From an uncultured Nioella sp. (GTDB taxonomy: Bacteria; Pseudomonadota; Alphaproteobacteria; Rhodobacterales; Rhodobacteraceae): a DNA stretch of 64,000 nucleotides. Positions 1 to 8,588 of the stretch are shown piece after piece. The DNA lies in the NCBI GenBank assembly GCA_947498125.1, contig CANMJH010000001.1:1674001-1738000 (forward strand), in the 5' to 3' direction. The translations under genes were made by a program, and so were the position numbers. The notes beneath the pieces were generated by a model that made no database searches, was not told the DNA's origin, and saw only the letters and a program-made list of their open reading frames with translations. Every line of letters begins with the position of its first letter. Position 1 is the stretch's first letter.

Positions 1-830
1 ATTTGCGCTTCTGTCACTTCAATGGCGCCTGCGCCGCACGCGATTGTCAGCCCTTGAAGGACCTCGCCCGGCGCACCATCCCCAGCAACCACCCGAGAGG
101 CCAGCAGCTTGAGCCTCTTATTATTTAAGAGCGTCCATGCCCCCGGAAAAGGGCTAAGGCCCCTAATTTGCCGATCAACCTCATTGGCAGGCCGCGCCCA
201 ATCCACCCGCGCTTCGGATTTGTCGATTTTCTGGGCATAGGTCACGCCCTCCTCGGATTGCGGTACAGGCGTCAGACTATCTAGCTGATCGAGCGCCTCT
301 AAAATAGCGACAGACCCCATCTTGCTCAGCCGATCATGCAGATGCTGCGTGGTTTCTTCGACACCGATTGCCGTGCGCCGTTCTAACAGGACGGGCCCCG
401 TATCCAGACCAGCCTCCATCTGCATGATGCACACCCCGGTCTCGGCATCGCCAGAAAGGATAGCGCGGTGGATCGGCGCCGCGCCGCGCCAACGCGGCAA
501 AAGACTAGCATGGATGTTCAGACACCCGCGTTTCGGAGCATCCAAAACGGCCTGAGGCAGGATCAGCCCATAGGCCACGACAACCGCGATATCGGCATTC
601 AAAGCGGCAAATTCGGCCTGCGCCTCTGGGGTTTTCAGGCTGGATGGATGGCGCACTGGCAGGCCGAGTTCCTCGGCCTTTGCATGAACCGGCGTCGGGC
701 GATCCTTTTTGCCGCGGCCGGCTGGGCGCGGCGGCTGGCAATAAACCGCAGCCATGTCATGGCCTTCAGACACCAGCGCCTCAAGCACAGGCACCGAAAA
801 GTCAGGCGACCCCATGAAAATAATGCGCAT
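1..830 (-). CDS. fmt: Methionyl-tRNA formyltransferase (3' end outside window)
   Basis: Formylates the methionine on initiator tRNA using 10-formyl-tetrahydrofolate. The N-terminus [19 protein letters not shown] is the usual Fmt opening. The formyl-transferase signature with the Asn-His and SLLP-x-x-RG elements is readable ([13 protein letters not shown]), followed by the start of the C-terminal tRNA-binding domain. About 276 codons are present; the last few dozen lie beyond position 1. It is the third gene of a minus-strand def / deformylase-like / fmt run, which fits the formylation-deformylation cycle. The Shine-Dalgarno before the ATG is weak, and a 22-codon upstream reading frame overlaps the start. 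Confidence 0.95.
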   Translation of the reverse strand, partial: MRIIFMGSPDFSVPVLEALVSEGHDMAAVYCQPPRPAGRGKKDRPTPVHAKAEELGLPVRHPSSLKTPEAQAEFAALNADIAVVVAYGLILPQAVLDAPKRGCLNIHASLLPRWRGAAPIHRAILSGDAETGVCIMQMEAGLDTGPVLLERRTAIGVEETTQHLHDRLSKMGSVAILEALDQLDSLTPVPQSEEGVTYAQKIDKSEARVDWARPANEVDRQIRGLSPFPGAWTLLNNKRLKLLASRVVAGDGAPGEVLQGLTIACGAGAIEVTEAQ

Positions 831-883
831 CTTGCTCAATCCCCGTCTCACTGCCCTGTCGCATCGGCATTGAGCTCCTAAAG

Positions 884-1381
884 CTACCTCAGCCGCTTCC
901 GCGCTTTTTTCAGCAGCATATCGCGTTTCATCTTGGAAAGATTGTCAAAATACATCTTGCCGTTCAGATGATCAATCTGGTGCTGCATCGATGTCGCCCA
1001 AATCCCAACCAGATCTTTTTCAACCTGCGCGCCAGTTTCATCCAAATACTGAACCGTTACAGCGCGCGGACGTTCAAGATTGGCTGAAAATCCCGGTAGG
1101 TTCGGGCTTGCCTCGTCATGGGCGCGCAACTTGGCAGATGCATGCAGGATCACAGGGTTTGCCATTCGGATCGCTTGTCCGCGCGCATCGCTGGCATCAA
1201 CAACGGCAAGGCGCAGCATGACCCCAATTTGCGGCCCGGCAAGGCCTACACCCGGCATCGCATCCATGGTTTCCACCATGTCGTCCCATATATCCCGGAT
1301 TTCATCCGTAACTTCGGCCACCGGCTCGGCTGCCGTGCGGAGCCGCTTATCGGGCCACATCACAAAGGGGCGCGACGCCAT
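884..1381 (-). CDS. Degenerate peptide deformylase paralogue
   Basis: A 165-residue protein of the polypeptide deformylase fold. All three metal-site motifs differ from active enzymes. Motif 1 is GVGLAGPQ (residues 44-51) instead of G-x-G-x-AAPQ. Motif 2, normally EGCLS with the metal-binding Cys, is replaced by EASPNLPG (about 90-97), with no Cys. Motif 3 is HQIDH (134-138) instead of HEIDH, so the catalytic Glu is Gln. It is therefore unlikely to deformylate in the standard way. Its start overlaps the stop of the intact def gene (TGATG) and fmt follows. Related tandem copies occur in Rhodobacterales, so it is probably kept for some other role rather than being a decaying gene. Confidence 0.85.
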   Translation of the reverse strand: MASRPFVMWPDKRLRTAAEPVAEVTDEIRDIWDDMVETMDAMPGVGLAGPQIGVMLRLAVVDASDARGQAIRMANPVILHASAKLRAHDEASPNLPGFSANLERPRAVTVQYLDETGAQVEKDLVGIWATSMQHQIDHLNGKMYFDNLSKMKRDMLLKKARKRLR

Positions 1382-1899
1382 CAGCCGCGCGCCCGCTCGC
1401 GTTTTAGTTTGGTCATTTTACGTGTGATCATCTGCCGTTTCAGCGGCTTGAGGTAGTCGATGAACAACTTGCCATCCAAATGGTCAATCTCATGTTGAAC
1501 GCAGGTCGCCCATAGGTCTGTGAAAACCTCCTGATGCTCATTTCCATCAATTCCCAGCCATTTCACTTCGACCTCAGCAGGGCGGGTGACATCGGCATAG
1601 ATCTCGGGGATCGACAAACAGCCCTCTTCATAAACGCTGGTCTCTTCAGATGAGCCGATGATCTCGGGATTAAACATCGCGAGGGGGCGCGGCGGCACGC
1701 CCTCTTCTTTAACGCAATCCAAAACGATCAACCGTTTGGACACCCCAATTTGTGGCGCTGCCAGACCAATCCCGGGCGCGTCATACATGGTTTCCAGCAT
1801 ATCATCGGCCAGCGTGCGCAGCTCATCGCTCAAATCGACAAGGGGCGCGGCCTTTTTCTGCAGGCGTGGGTCGGGATGGATCAAAATTGGTCGCAACAT
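1381..1899 (-). CDS. def: Peptide deformylase
   Basis: Removes the N-formyl group from nascent proteins with a metal-dependent active site. All canonical motifs are intact: GIGLAAPQ, EGCLS with the metal Cys, and HEIDH with two metal His and the catalytic Glu. The start was placed at MLRPILIHPDPRLQ (172 residues), because the 12 codons upstream in the same frame do not resemble the family. First gene of the minus-strand def / paralogue / fmt operon; its stop overlaps the start of the paralogue. Confidence 0.95.
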   Translation of the reverse strand: MLRPILIHPDPRLQKKAAPLVDLSDELRTLADDMLETMYDAPGIGLAAPQIGVSKRLIVLDCVKEEGVPPRPLAMFNPEIIGSSEETSVYEEGCLSIPEIYADVTRPAEVEVKWLGIDGNEHQEVFTDLWATCVQHEIDHLDGKLFIDYLKPLKRQMITRKMTKLKRERARG

Positions 1900-2007
1900 A
1901 GGCTTTGAAATAGGCCAAGCTGCCCGCGCCCGCAACGCCCCTTGCGCGTAATCTTGGATCGGCTAGCTTCGGCGCCGAACAAGAGCATCTGAATTTTGGA
2001 AGACCCT

Positions 2008-3180
2008 ATGGATTTTAACACTCCGCTAGACCGCCGCGGCACCCATTCCAGCAAATGGGACTTAATGGAGCGGCTTTTCGGCGTTTCGCCCGATGATGGT
2101 CTGCCAATGTGGACGGCCGATTCGGATTATCCAACTGCGCCATGTGTCATCGATGCTGTGCGCCGCGCCGCTGAACATGGCGTTTTTGGCTATTCATGGG
2201 ACCATGAGGATTACAAAAACACCGTCGCGTGGTGGATGAACAACCGGCACAGCTGGCCTGTGAAACCTGCATGGATTCTCACCAGTCAGGGCCTTGGCAA
2301 CGCGATTGCGCTTTGCCTTGATGTTTGGACAGAGCCCGGCGACGCCGCTGTGGTGTTCCCCCCAGTTTATCATGAGTTCCGTGCCAAAGTGGAAAAGGCG
2401 GGACGAGTCGTTACCGAATGTCCGCTGGTCCGGGATGGCGATCGCTACGAGCTTGACTTGGACGACGCGGAATCGCGGCTAACCGGGCGCGAAAAGATTT
2501 TGATCTGGTGCTCTCCACAAAACCCGTCAGGCCGGGTCTGGACCAAAGATGACCTAATCTCGATTGCAGAATTTGCCGAGCGACATGATCTGCTTATTGT
2601 TAGCGACGAGGTGCATCACGATCTGGTTTATCCCGGCAATGACTTTGTGCCGTTTGATATCGCAGTGCCCGAGGCCCGACATCGCTTGGTCACTCTGACG
2701 GCCGCCTCGAAAACCTTCAACATCGCCGGCCAGCGCACCGGCAATATGATCATTCCAGATGACGGGTTGCGGAGGAAGATGGCCAAACGGCTTGCCAGTC
2801 TCGATTACAAACCAACCTGCCTAAGCGTCGATATGATCCAGGCGGCCTATTCGCCCGAGGGTGCCAAATGGGTCGATGCCCAAGTCGCCCATCTGAACGA
2901 GAACCGCGCAATTTTCGATGCTGGGATTAATGCGATCCCCGGCGTTCGCTCGCTGCCGCTTCAAGCGACCTTCCTTGCCTGGGTCGATTTTTCGGGAACC
3001 GGGATGGACGAGGAGGAGGTCGCCAGACGCATCCGCGATGACGCTAAAATTGCGGTAAGTCCGGGAAACGGCTTTGGCTCAGGAGGCGCGCTTTTTCAGC
3101 GGTTTAACTTCGCCACGCAACGCCATGTCGTCCAAGAGGCCGTTGCCCGAATGCAAAACGCCTTTGCCGACCTGCAATAA
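2008..3180 (+). CDS. MalY/PatB family C-S lyase or aminotransferase
   Basis: Fold-type I PLP enzyme of about 390 residues in the MalY/PatB group, whose members cleave cystathionine or cysteine conjugates at the C-S bond (beta-lyase) and can also transaminate. Visible features are W-T-A-D-S-D near residue 38, the PLP-phosphate region SQGLGNAI, the aspartate strand VSDEVHHDLVY, and the Schiff-base lysine in TAASKTFNIAGQR. The ATG at 2008 is preceded by GGAAG at a normal distance; an in-frame TTG at 1996 is less likely. It stands alone on the plus strand, divergent from def. Substrate cannot be decided from sequence. Confidence 0.88.
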   Translation: MDFNTPLDRRGTHSSKWDLMERLFGVSPDDGLPMWTADSDYPTAPCVIDAVRRAAEHGVFGYSWDHEDYKNTVAWWMNNRHSWPVKPAWILTSQGLGNAIALCLDVWTEPGDAAVVFPPVYHEFRAKVEKAGRVVTECPLVRDGDRYELDLDDAESRLTGREKILIWCSPQNPSGRVWTKDDLISIAEFAERHDLLIVSDEVHHDLVYPGNDFVPFDIAVPEARHRLVTLTAASKTFNIAGQRTGNMIIPDDGLRRKMAKRLASLDYKPTCLSVDMIQAAYSPEGAKWVDAQVAHLNENRAIFDAGINAIPGVRSLPLQATFLAWVDFSGTGMDEEEVARRIRDDAKIAVSPGNGFGSGGALFQRFNFATQRHVVQEAVARMQNAFADLQ

Positions 3181-3214
3181 GTGCTAACCGGGATTTTTGT
3201 CTGAAAATCTTTTT

Positions 3215-3245
3215 CGCCGCAGCGCAGCGCTTGCACGCTGCGGCG
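3215..3245. repeat. Perfect inverted repeat between patB-like gene and mcl1
   Basis: Arms CGCCGCAGCG (3215-3224) and CGCTGCGGCG (3236-3245) pair perfectly over 10 bp around an 11-nt loop. No T-run follows on the plus strand (it reads CAATAATATAT), so it is not a textbook intrinsic terminator. It may end the upstream transcript or be an operator for mcl1. Confidence 0.55.
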
Positions 3246-3259
3246 CAATAATATATCGA

Positions 3260-3296
3260 TCCCTTGAACCATACCGCAATATCGTTACTCAAGGGA
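3260..3296 (+). promoter_or_regulatory. Inverted repeat covering the mcl1 ribosome binding site
   Basis: TCCCTTGA (3260-3267) and TCAAGGGA (3289-3296) are perfect complements separated by 21 nt. The right arm is the only good Shine-Dalgarno (AAGGGA) of mcl1, 7 nt before its ATG at 3304. If the transcript starts upstream of 3260, the arms could pair and hide the ribosome binding site. Alternatively the repeat is a DNA operator. The pairing is seen; function is inferred. Confidence 0.5.
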
Positions 3297-3303
3297 ATCG
3301 CCC

Positions 3304-4263
3304 ATGTCGTTCCGCCTGCAACCCGCCGCCCCTGCCCGTCCCAATCGCTGTCAGCTTTTTGGCCCCGGCTCGAATACCAAACTTTTCGAGAAAATGGCCG
3401 CCTCTGCCGCCGATGTGATCAACCTCGATCTCGAAGATTCGGTCGCCCCTGATGACAAACCGCAGGCCCGCGCAAATATCATTCAGGCCATTGGCGATGT
3501 TGATTGGGGCAAAAAGACATTGGCTGTTCGGATCAACGGTCTGGACACCCCTTATTGGTACCGCGATGTCGTCGATATTTTGGAACAAGCCGACGAACGG
3601 CTTGATCAGATCATGATCCCAAAGGTTGGGTGCGCCGAAGACGTCTACGCCGTTGACGCACTGGTCACCGCCATTGAAGCCGCTAAAGGCCGCACCAAGA
3701 AAATCTCGTTCGAGGTTATCATCGAATCGGCCGCCGGCATTGCGCATGCCGAAGAAATCGCAGCATCCTCTCCCCGTATGCAGGCCATGAGCCTTGGGGC
3801 CGCGGATTTTGCTGCGTCCATGGGTATGCAAACCACCGGTATCGGCGGAACTCAGGAAAACTATTACATGCTGCGCGACGGCGTTCAGCACTGGTCCGAT
3901 CCTTGGCATTGGGCCCAGGCAAAAATCGTCGCCGCATGCCGCACGCATGGCGTGCTGCCCGTTGATGGTCCCTTTGGTGATTTCTCTGATGATGACGGCT
4001 ACATCGCGCAAGCTAAACGTTCGGCCACGCTTGGCATGGTTGGCAAATGGGCCATCCATCCGAAACAAATCGCACTGGCAAATGATGTCTTTACGCCATC
4101 CGAGGAAGCCGTCGCAGAAGCCCGCGAAATCCTTGCCGCAATGGAAGCAGCAAAGGCATCTGGCGCCGGGGCAACCGTTTACAAAGGCCGCCTTGTCGAC
4201 ATCGCATCGATCAAACAGGCCGAAGTTATCGTGGCCCAGTCAGAGCTGATCGCAGCAGGCTAA
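3304..4263 (+). CDS. mcl1: L-malyl-CoA/beta-methylmalyl-CoA lyase
   Basis: A 319-residue member of the HpcH/HpaI-citrate lyase beta family, matching the Rhodobacter Mcl1 type along its whole length. Mcl1 cleaves beta-methylmalyl-CoA to glyoxylate and propionyl-CoA and also interconverts malyl-CoA with acetyl-CoA and glyoxylate, in the ethylmalonyl-CoA pathway of acetate assimilation. Visible motifs are INLDLEDSVAPDDK (metal/CoA region), RINGLDTPYWYRD, IPKVG, the glutamate in FEVIIESAAGI, and the C-terminal GKWAIHPKQI. AAGGGA precedes the ATG and lies inside an inverted repeat. No other gene of the pathway is next to it, although phaAB, which share the acetoacetyl-CoA node, lie 20 kb away. Confidence 0.93.
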   Translation: MSFRLQPAAPARPNRCQLFGPGSNTKLFEKMAASAADVINLDLEDSVAPDDKPQARANIIQAIGDVDWGKKTLAVRINGLDTPYWYRDVVDILEQADERLDQIMIPKVGCAEDVYAVDALVTAIEAAKGRTKKISFEVIIESAAGIAHAEEIAASSPRMQAMSLGAADFAASMGMQTTGIGGTQENYYMLRDGVQHWSDPWHWAQAKIVAACRTHGVLPVDGPFGDFSDDDGYIAQAKRSATLGMVGKWAIHPKQIALANDVFTPSEEAVAEAREILAAMEAAKASGAGATVYKGRLVDIASIKQAEVIVAQSELIAAG

Positions 4264-4283
4264 GGTCGATCCCACTTGAGCCA

Positions 4284-4304
4284 CCCTGCCCTGAAAGGGC
4301 GGGG
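4284..4304 (+). terminator. Hairpin after mcl1, possible terminator
   Basis: CCCTGCCCT (4284-4292), loop GAA, AGGGCGGGG (4296-4304): nine pairs including one G-T wobble, 21 nt after the mcl1 stop. There is no T-run, so intrinsic termination would be weak. It lies between two convergent genes. Confidence 0.35.
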
Positions 4305-4349
4305 CGGCGAGGCAAAGTATTGCCGCGCTAGCGGCACCTTTAGGTTACC

Positions 4350-5186
4350 TCACCCCTTCAAGGGCACGCAAACATCAGTAAGAAGATCTTCTGGGGCCGT
4401 ATCCTGCGGAGAATTCAAATAAAGCTCGACGGGCGGGTGATCACCGGGTTCCTCCCCGGCGCCAGCGAGCCATTCACCGTAGAGATAGCCATAGGCTGCC
4501 TTCAATCCGGCGTAAGGTCCCTTGAAATGCATCACTGCATACCGCCCGGCTGGCAAATCGACGGGTTCAAGCGGTGCTTGTATCGCAACGCCCTCAAGCA
4601 CTGCGATCCCTGCAAAACTTCTTAACTCGGCCTCTGCAGTCGCGTCAGGATCATCATAATAAACCCCAACCATTCCTTGCGCATTTGGCCAAAGTCCGCG
4701 CGCAGAAAACAATGCGGCGACTTGTTCAAAGGATTTGCCCACCTCCAGGTAACTGCCCCGATGGGGGACACCCGCCAATCGGCGTTCAGGTTGTTGCAGA
4801 ATTTCGACAGGAAACATCGGAAAAACTCCTAATTTGGTTTTCATGAGAGGCGACCCAAGATCGCCTCGTTTCCGAAAAGACGCAGGCGGCAGACCGTAAG
4901 CGTCAGAAAAGACACGGCTAAAACTTTGTCGGTTCGGATATCCCGCCGACTTTGCCACTTTTTCTAAAGTCCAATTGGTTTGAACCAGCCATGCTGCGGC
5001 GCGGTTCAAACGAATTCGCCGCACAGCCTGGGCGCAGGTCTCACCGGTCATCGCATGAAACACCCTGTGCCAATGAAACCGTGACATCGCCGCGACCTCT
5101 GACAATGCATCGAGCGATAAATCACCGTCAGGGTTGTCATGGATATAATTGATCACGCGCAACAAGCGTCGTTCATATCCATTCAT
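4350..5186 (-). CDS. AraC family regulator with GyrI-like effector domain
   Basis: 278 residues. The N-terminal ~105 residues form an AraC/XylS double helix-turn-helix DNA-binding domain; the second helix-turn-helix is recognisable in [24 protein letters not shown] linker leads to a C-terminal GyrI-like/small-molecule-binding domain (about 125-277). This is the Rob/SoxS-like arrangement used by sensors of drugs or aromatic compounds. AAGGAC lies upstream of the ATG. It is divergent from accA with a 159-nt shared promoter region, but that does not show that it regulates accA. The effector is unknown. Confidence 0.88.
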   Translation of the reverse strand: MNGYERRLLRVINYIHDNPDGDLSLDALSEVAAMSRFHWHRVFHAMTGETCAQAVRRIRLNRAAAWLVQTNWTLEKVAKSAGYPNRQSFSRVFSDAYGLPPASFRKRGDLGSPLMKTKLGVFPMFPVEILQQPERRLAGVPHRGSYLEVGKSFEQVAALFSARGLWPNAQGMVGVYYDDPDATAEAELRSFAGIAVLEGVAIQAPLEPVDLPAGRYAVMHFKGPYAGLKAAYGYLYGEWLAGAGEEPGDHPPVELYLNSPQDTAPEDLLTDVCVPLKG

Positions 5187-5345
5187 TGTCTTGGTCCTTT
5201 TTCTACCGCTTTTCTTTCCGTGCCCTGCTTTTGCAACAAGCCAATGTCACAAATCTTGCCGAATTGCTTTAGCCCTCATACGCATTGCATTTGCAGCCTC
5301 ACGCGGCCATATAAACGCGAACCAGATCGCGTGCGGAGTATACTC

Positions 5346-6308
5346 ATGACCAACTATCTCGACTTCGAAAAACCCCTCGCAGAAATTGAGGGCAAAGCCG
5401 AAGAGCTGCGCGCAATGGCCCGCGGCAATTCTGAGATGGATGTTGAAGACGAAGCACGCGCCCTCGACGGCAAAGCCCAAGAGCTATTGACCGACCTCTA
5501 CAAATCCTTGACCCCCTGGCGCAAATGTCAGGTCGCGCGGCACCCCGAACGCCCGCATTGCCGGGATTATATCAAAGCGCTCTTTACAGAATACACGCCT
5601 CTGGCCGGCGATCGAAACTTTGCCGAAGACCTGTCTGTCATGGGCGGCCTTGCGCGGTTGAATGACCGTCCGGTCGTCGTTCTCGGCCATGAAAAGGGCC
5701 ATGACACGAAATCCCGGATCGAGCGTAATTTTGGCATGGCGCGCCCCGAAGGCTATCGCAAGGCTGTGCGTCTGTTCGAGCTTGCCGATAAATTCAACTT
5801 GCCCGTTGTCACCCTTGTCGACACACCGGGCGCTTATCCCGGCAAAGGCGCCGAAGAACGCGGCCAGTCAGAGGCCATCGCGCGCTCAACCGAGAAATGC
5901 CTTCAAATCGGCGTTCCGATTGTCTCTGTCATTATTGGCGAAGGGGGCTCTGGCGGCGCTGTTGCATTTGCCTGCGCCGATAAGCTGGCGATGCTGGAAC
6001 ACTCGATTTACTCCGTGATCAGCCCCGAAGGCTGCGCATCGATCCTCTGGAAAGACGGCTCGAAAATGCGCGAAGCTGCAGAAGCTCTGCGACTGACAGC
6101 GCAGGATCTGGAAATGTTGGGCGTTATTGACCGCATCATCAAGGAACCAATGGGCGGCGCACAACGCGGACGCGACGACACGATCAAACGGGTCGGCGAA
6201 ACGATCGAGGGGCTGTTACAAACCATGGATGGCAAATCCCGAGAAGAATTGATCGCAGGGCGCCGCAAGAAGTTTCTTGATCTGGGTTCAAAAGGCCTCG
6301 CGGCCTAA
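5346..6308 (+). CDS. accA: Acetyl-CoA carboxylase carboxyltransferase subunit alpha
   Basis: Transfers carboxyl from biotin-carboxyl carrier protein to acetyl-CoA with AccD, the first committed step of fatty acid synthesis. 320 residues, full length. The start [17 protein letters not shown] is the usual AccA opening, so the 69 in-frame codons upstream are not coding. Crotonase-fold motifs [20 protein letters not shown] and GEGGSGGA are present. A TATAAA hexamer at 5310-5315 may be a -10 element, without a convincing -35. It converges with the PPOX gene; no clear hairpin lies between them. Confidence 0.96.
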   Translation: MTNYLDFEKPLAEIEGKAEELRAMARGNSEMDVEDEARALDGKAQELLTDLYKSLTPWRKCQVARHPERPHCRDYIKALFTEYTPLAGDRNFAEDLSVMGGLARLNDRPVVVLGHEKGHDTKSRIERNFGMARPEGYRKAVRLFELADKFNLPVVTLVDTPGAYPGKGAEERGQSEAIARSTEKCLQIGVPIVSVIIGEGGSGGAVAFACADKLAMLEHSIYSVISPEGCASILWKDGSKMREAAEALRLTAQDLEMLGVIDRIIKEPMGGAQRGRDDTIKRVGETIEGLLQTMDGKSREELIAGRRKKFLDLGSKGLAA

Positions 6309-6356
6309 AACCGCGGGCCGAAAGGTGGGCTCAAATTCGTCCAGCCATCCGGAAAC

Positions 6357-6959
6357 TTACCACATGCGACCCTTGGCATATTCGGCATAGCCGCTGTCAT
6401 AGCTGGCGCCGTCAAAATTTTGGTCCATATGCTTGATCAGATCGCCCGCAGTAGGCAAGCCCTCTGCGTCACCCGTTCTTGTCCATAGGCCAGAGCGCAT
6501 CACTGCTTTGGCGCATTGGAAATAAACTTCTTCAGTCTTAATGACGATAACACTTCGCGGATGCTTGCCACGCTGATCAAAACTGGTGCGCGCATCCTCA
6601 TCCGCTGTGATCCGCGCCTGCCCATTAATACGCACCACGTTATTGCAACCCGGTACCATGAACATCAACGAGATCCTTCCGTCGCGCACAATGTTCCGCA
6701 GCGTATCGATCCGGTTGTTGCCGCGCCAATCAGGAAGCCAAAGTGTGCGGTCATCGACAATCCGTACAACAGGGCCATCATCCCCACGCGGGCTGCCATC
6801 GGTACCTTCGGGGCCAACGGTCGACAAAATCACAAACCGCGCGGCATTGATCCACTTTCGATAAAGTGGCGTCAAAACCGGCGTTACCTTGGTCAATGAC
6901 GCCGGTACAGCAGCGTCATACAGAGTTTCAAGGCCATCAATGTCTTCAATAAACTTCAT
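6357..6959 (-). CDS. Pyridoxamine 5'-phosphate oxidase-like FMN protein
   Basis: 200 residues, split-barrel FMN-binding family (PPOX, the group often labelled MSMEG_1061-like). The central segment with SPRGDDGPVVRIVDDRTLWL and GNNRIDTLRN is the typical flavin-barrel region. It lacks the C-terminal PLP-binding signature of true PdxH, so it should not be called pyridoxal synthesis. Its ATG starts 1 nt after the plsC stop (TGAGATG), so it is the last gene of the ftsE-ftsX-plsC operon. The substrate is unknown. Confidence 0.82.
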   Translation of the reverse strand: MKFIEDIDGLETLYDAAVPASLTKVTPVLTPLYRKWINAARFVILSTVGPEGTDGSPRGDDGPVVRIVDDRTLWLPDWRGNNRIDTLRNIVRDGRISLMFMVPGCNNVVRINGQARITADEDARTSFDQRGKHPRSVIVIKTEEVYFQCAKAVMRSGLWTRTGDAEGLPTAGDLIKHMDQNFDGASYDSGYAEYAKGRMW

Positions 6960-6960
6960 C

Positions 6961-7689
6961 TCATCCCTCGCCGCGTGGAAATCCAGCCTCGTCTAGCAAC
7001 GCATCCGAGCGCGACTCGATCACCTCTTCCAGCTTGGCCATAAATACATCCACCTCTAGCCCCGGTGTGATCTCGGGCAGAAATTCGACTACTGCGACAC
7101 CCGGCTTGCGCAGTATCCCGGTACGCGGCCAGAAGACGCCAACATTCGTCGCGGCCGGAATAACGATTTGACCAGTTTCTTTGTAAAGCAGTCCTGTGCC
7201 AATTTTATAGGGGCGCTCCACGCCCGGCGCGACACGAGTGCCTTGGGGATAAATAATCAACTGGCCCGGCTCTTGCTGGCCCGAGGAGACGCCCTCCATC
7301 ATCTGCTTAATGGCTGCTGCACGTTTCCCGCGATCCACCGCGACGCACCCGATGCGTAAGGCGTACCAGCCCAATATCGGCGCGCGGCGCAATGAGGCTT
7401 TCATGATGAATTTCGGGCGCGGAACCGCCGAGACAATCATGATAATATCAAGAAAACTCTGATGTTTAGACGCGATCACAACCTCAGCCAACGGCACGTC
7501 ACCGCGAATTTCGGTTTTGAGGCCGACCATCCAGCCCGCCGTCCAACGCACCCACCGGCAATAAGTATGTACGCCCGCGAAGGCCCCCCGCCGATCAAAA
7601 ATCGCCCAAGGCGTAAAAACCAGCGCAAGAACGGGCATTGCCAGATACATTTGCCCGACAAAAATTAAAGAGCGGAGCCATTGGATCAT
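6961..7689 (-). CDS. plsC: 1-acyl-sn-glycerol-3-phosphate acyltransferase
   Basis: Makes phosphatidic acid from lysophosphatidic acid in the inner membrane. 242 residues. Acyltransferase motif I H-x4-D is HQSFLD (about residue 76), motif II lies around FIMKASLRRAPILGW, motif III is YPQGTR (usual form P-E-G-T-R, here Q for E), and motif IV is around IPAATNVG. An N-terminal hydrophobic segment (about 8-30) anchors it. Its start overlaps the ftsX stop by 4 nt (ATGA), so division-machinery and lipid genes are co-transcribed. Confidence 0.9.
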   Translation of the reverse strand: MIQWLRSLIFVGQMYLAMPVLALVFTPWAIFDRRGAFAGVHTYCRWVRWTAGWMVGLKTEIRGDVPLAEVVIASKHQSFLDIIMIVSAVPRPKFIMKASLRRAPILGWYALRIGCVAVDRGKRAAAIKQMMEGVSSGQQEPGQLIIYPQGTRVAPGVERPYKIGTGLLYKETGQIVIPAATNVGVFWPRTGILRKPGVAVVEFLPEITPGLEVDVFMAKLEEVIESRSDALLDEAGFPRGEG

Positions 7690-8588
7690 TGCAACCTCCT
7701 AAGTGTTCGAAGCGCTGCGGCGCGGGTCGCCCAGAAGGCCGTAACCGCCGCCAAGATTGGGATCACCAAAGGCATAGCCCATTCAAAACCGGAAAACCCC
7801 AAACCGGTCAAAAACGCGCCTTCTTCTTGCGCGCGGGGCAGCGCCGCAATGGCGATTGTGCCGAAAGCCGTACCAACCGCCGCACCTGTCAGCGCTCGGA
7901 TCGAAAAGCGCCGTACAAACGCGCGCGCAATATAGGTGTCACGTGCGCCAACAAGGCGTAAAACCCGGATTACTTTCACATTCGCGGCCAGCGCCGCACC
8001 GGCCGCCAAGGTGATCATCGCGGCCGTTGACGCAAGAATTAGACCGATCGACACAAATCCAAGCGCGCGCAGTCGCCCTGCCGCGCGAACCAATGGGCGT
8101 CGCCACCGGGTGTGGTCATCCAAAATCGCGCCCGGCGCTTCGGCGGCCAGACGTTGGCGCAGCCCTTCGCCATCATATCCCGCAGCGGTTTCGATCACTT
8201 CCACAAGGCGCGGGATTGGCAAATCTTCCAGAGGCAAATCCGGGCCGAACCAAGGCTCGAGTAGATCGCGCTGTTCGGCATCCGTCATGGCACGCGCTGA
8301 TTCGACGCCCGGCGTCTGCTCCAGAACCTCTAGAACGGCCCAAGTCTGTGCCTCCATCTCACCAGCCGGAGCTGAAATACGAATAGTTGAGCTTCGGGCC
8401 AAGGCGTCGCTCCACCTATCGGCAAGTCGTCCTGCCGCCAGTGACATCGCAAGTGCGAAAACCGCCAAAAAAGCCATCGCCCCTGAGGTAAAAAGTGTCA
8501 GCCGCACAGAATGTCCACGTTTGGGCACAACCCTGTCTGCCTGACTGTCGCCCTTCAAAATATCGAAGATCTGGCCAACCATGCTCAT
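7686..8588 (-). CDS. ftsX: Cell division protein FtsX
   Basis: Permease partner of FtsE; the complex sits at the division septum and controls peptidoglycan hydrolases in the periplasm. 300 residues: cytoplasmic N-terminus, one membrane segment (about 30-52), a periplasmic domain (about 55-170), then three membrane segments with a cytoplasmic loop containing RVLRLVGARDTYIARAFVRR, the typical FtsX coupling region. The ATG overlaps the ftsE stop (ATGA). The overall layout and the ftsE neighbour support the call more than individual motifs do. Confidence 0.9.
   Translation of the reverse strand: MSMVGQIFDILKGDSQADRVVPKRGHSVRLTLFTSGAMAFLAVFALAMSLAAGRLADRWSDALARSSTIRISAPAGEMEAQTWAVLEVLEQTPGVESARAMTDAEQRDLLEPWFGPDLPLEDLPIPRLVEVIETAAGYDGEGLRQRLAAEAPGAILDDHTRWRRPLVRAAGRLRALGFVSIGLILASTAAMITLAAGAALAANVKVIRVLRLVGARDTYIARAFVRRFSIRALTGAAVGTAFGTIAIAALPRAQEEGAFLTGLGFSGFEWAMPLVIPILAAVTAFWATRAAALRTLRRLQ

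Noticed and set aside
3289-4068. 259-codon minus-strand frame opposite mcl1
   Set aside because: Fully antisense to a well-conserved enzyme gene; no family resemblance, and explained by the codon bias of mcl1.
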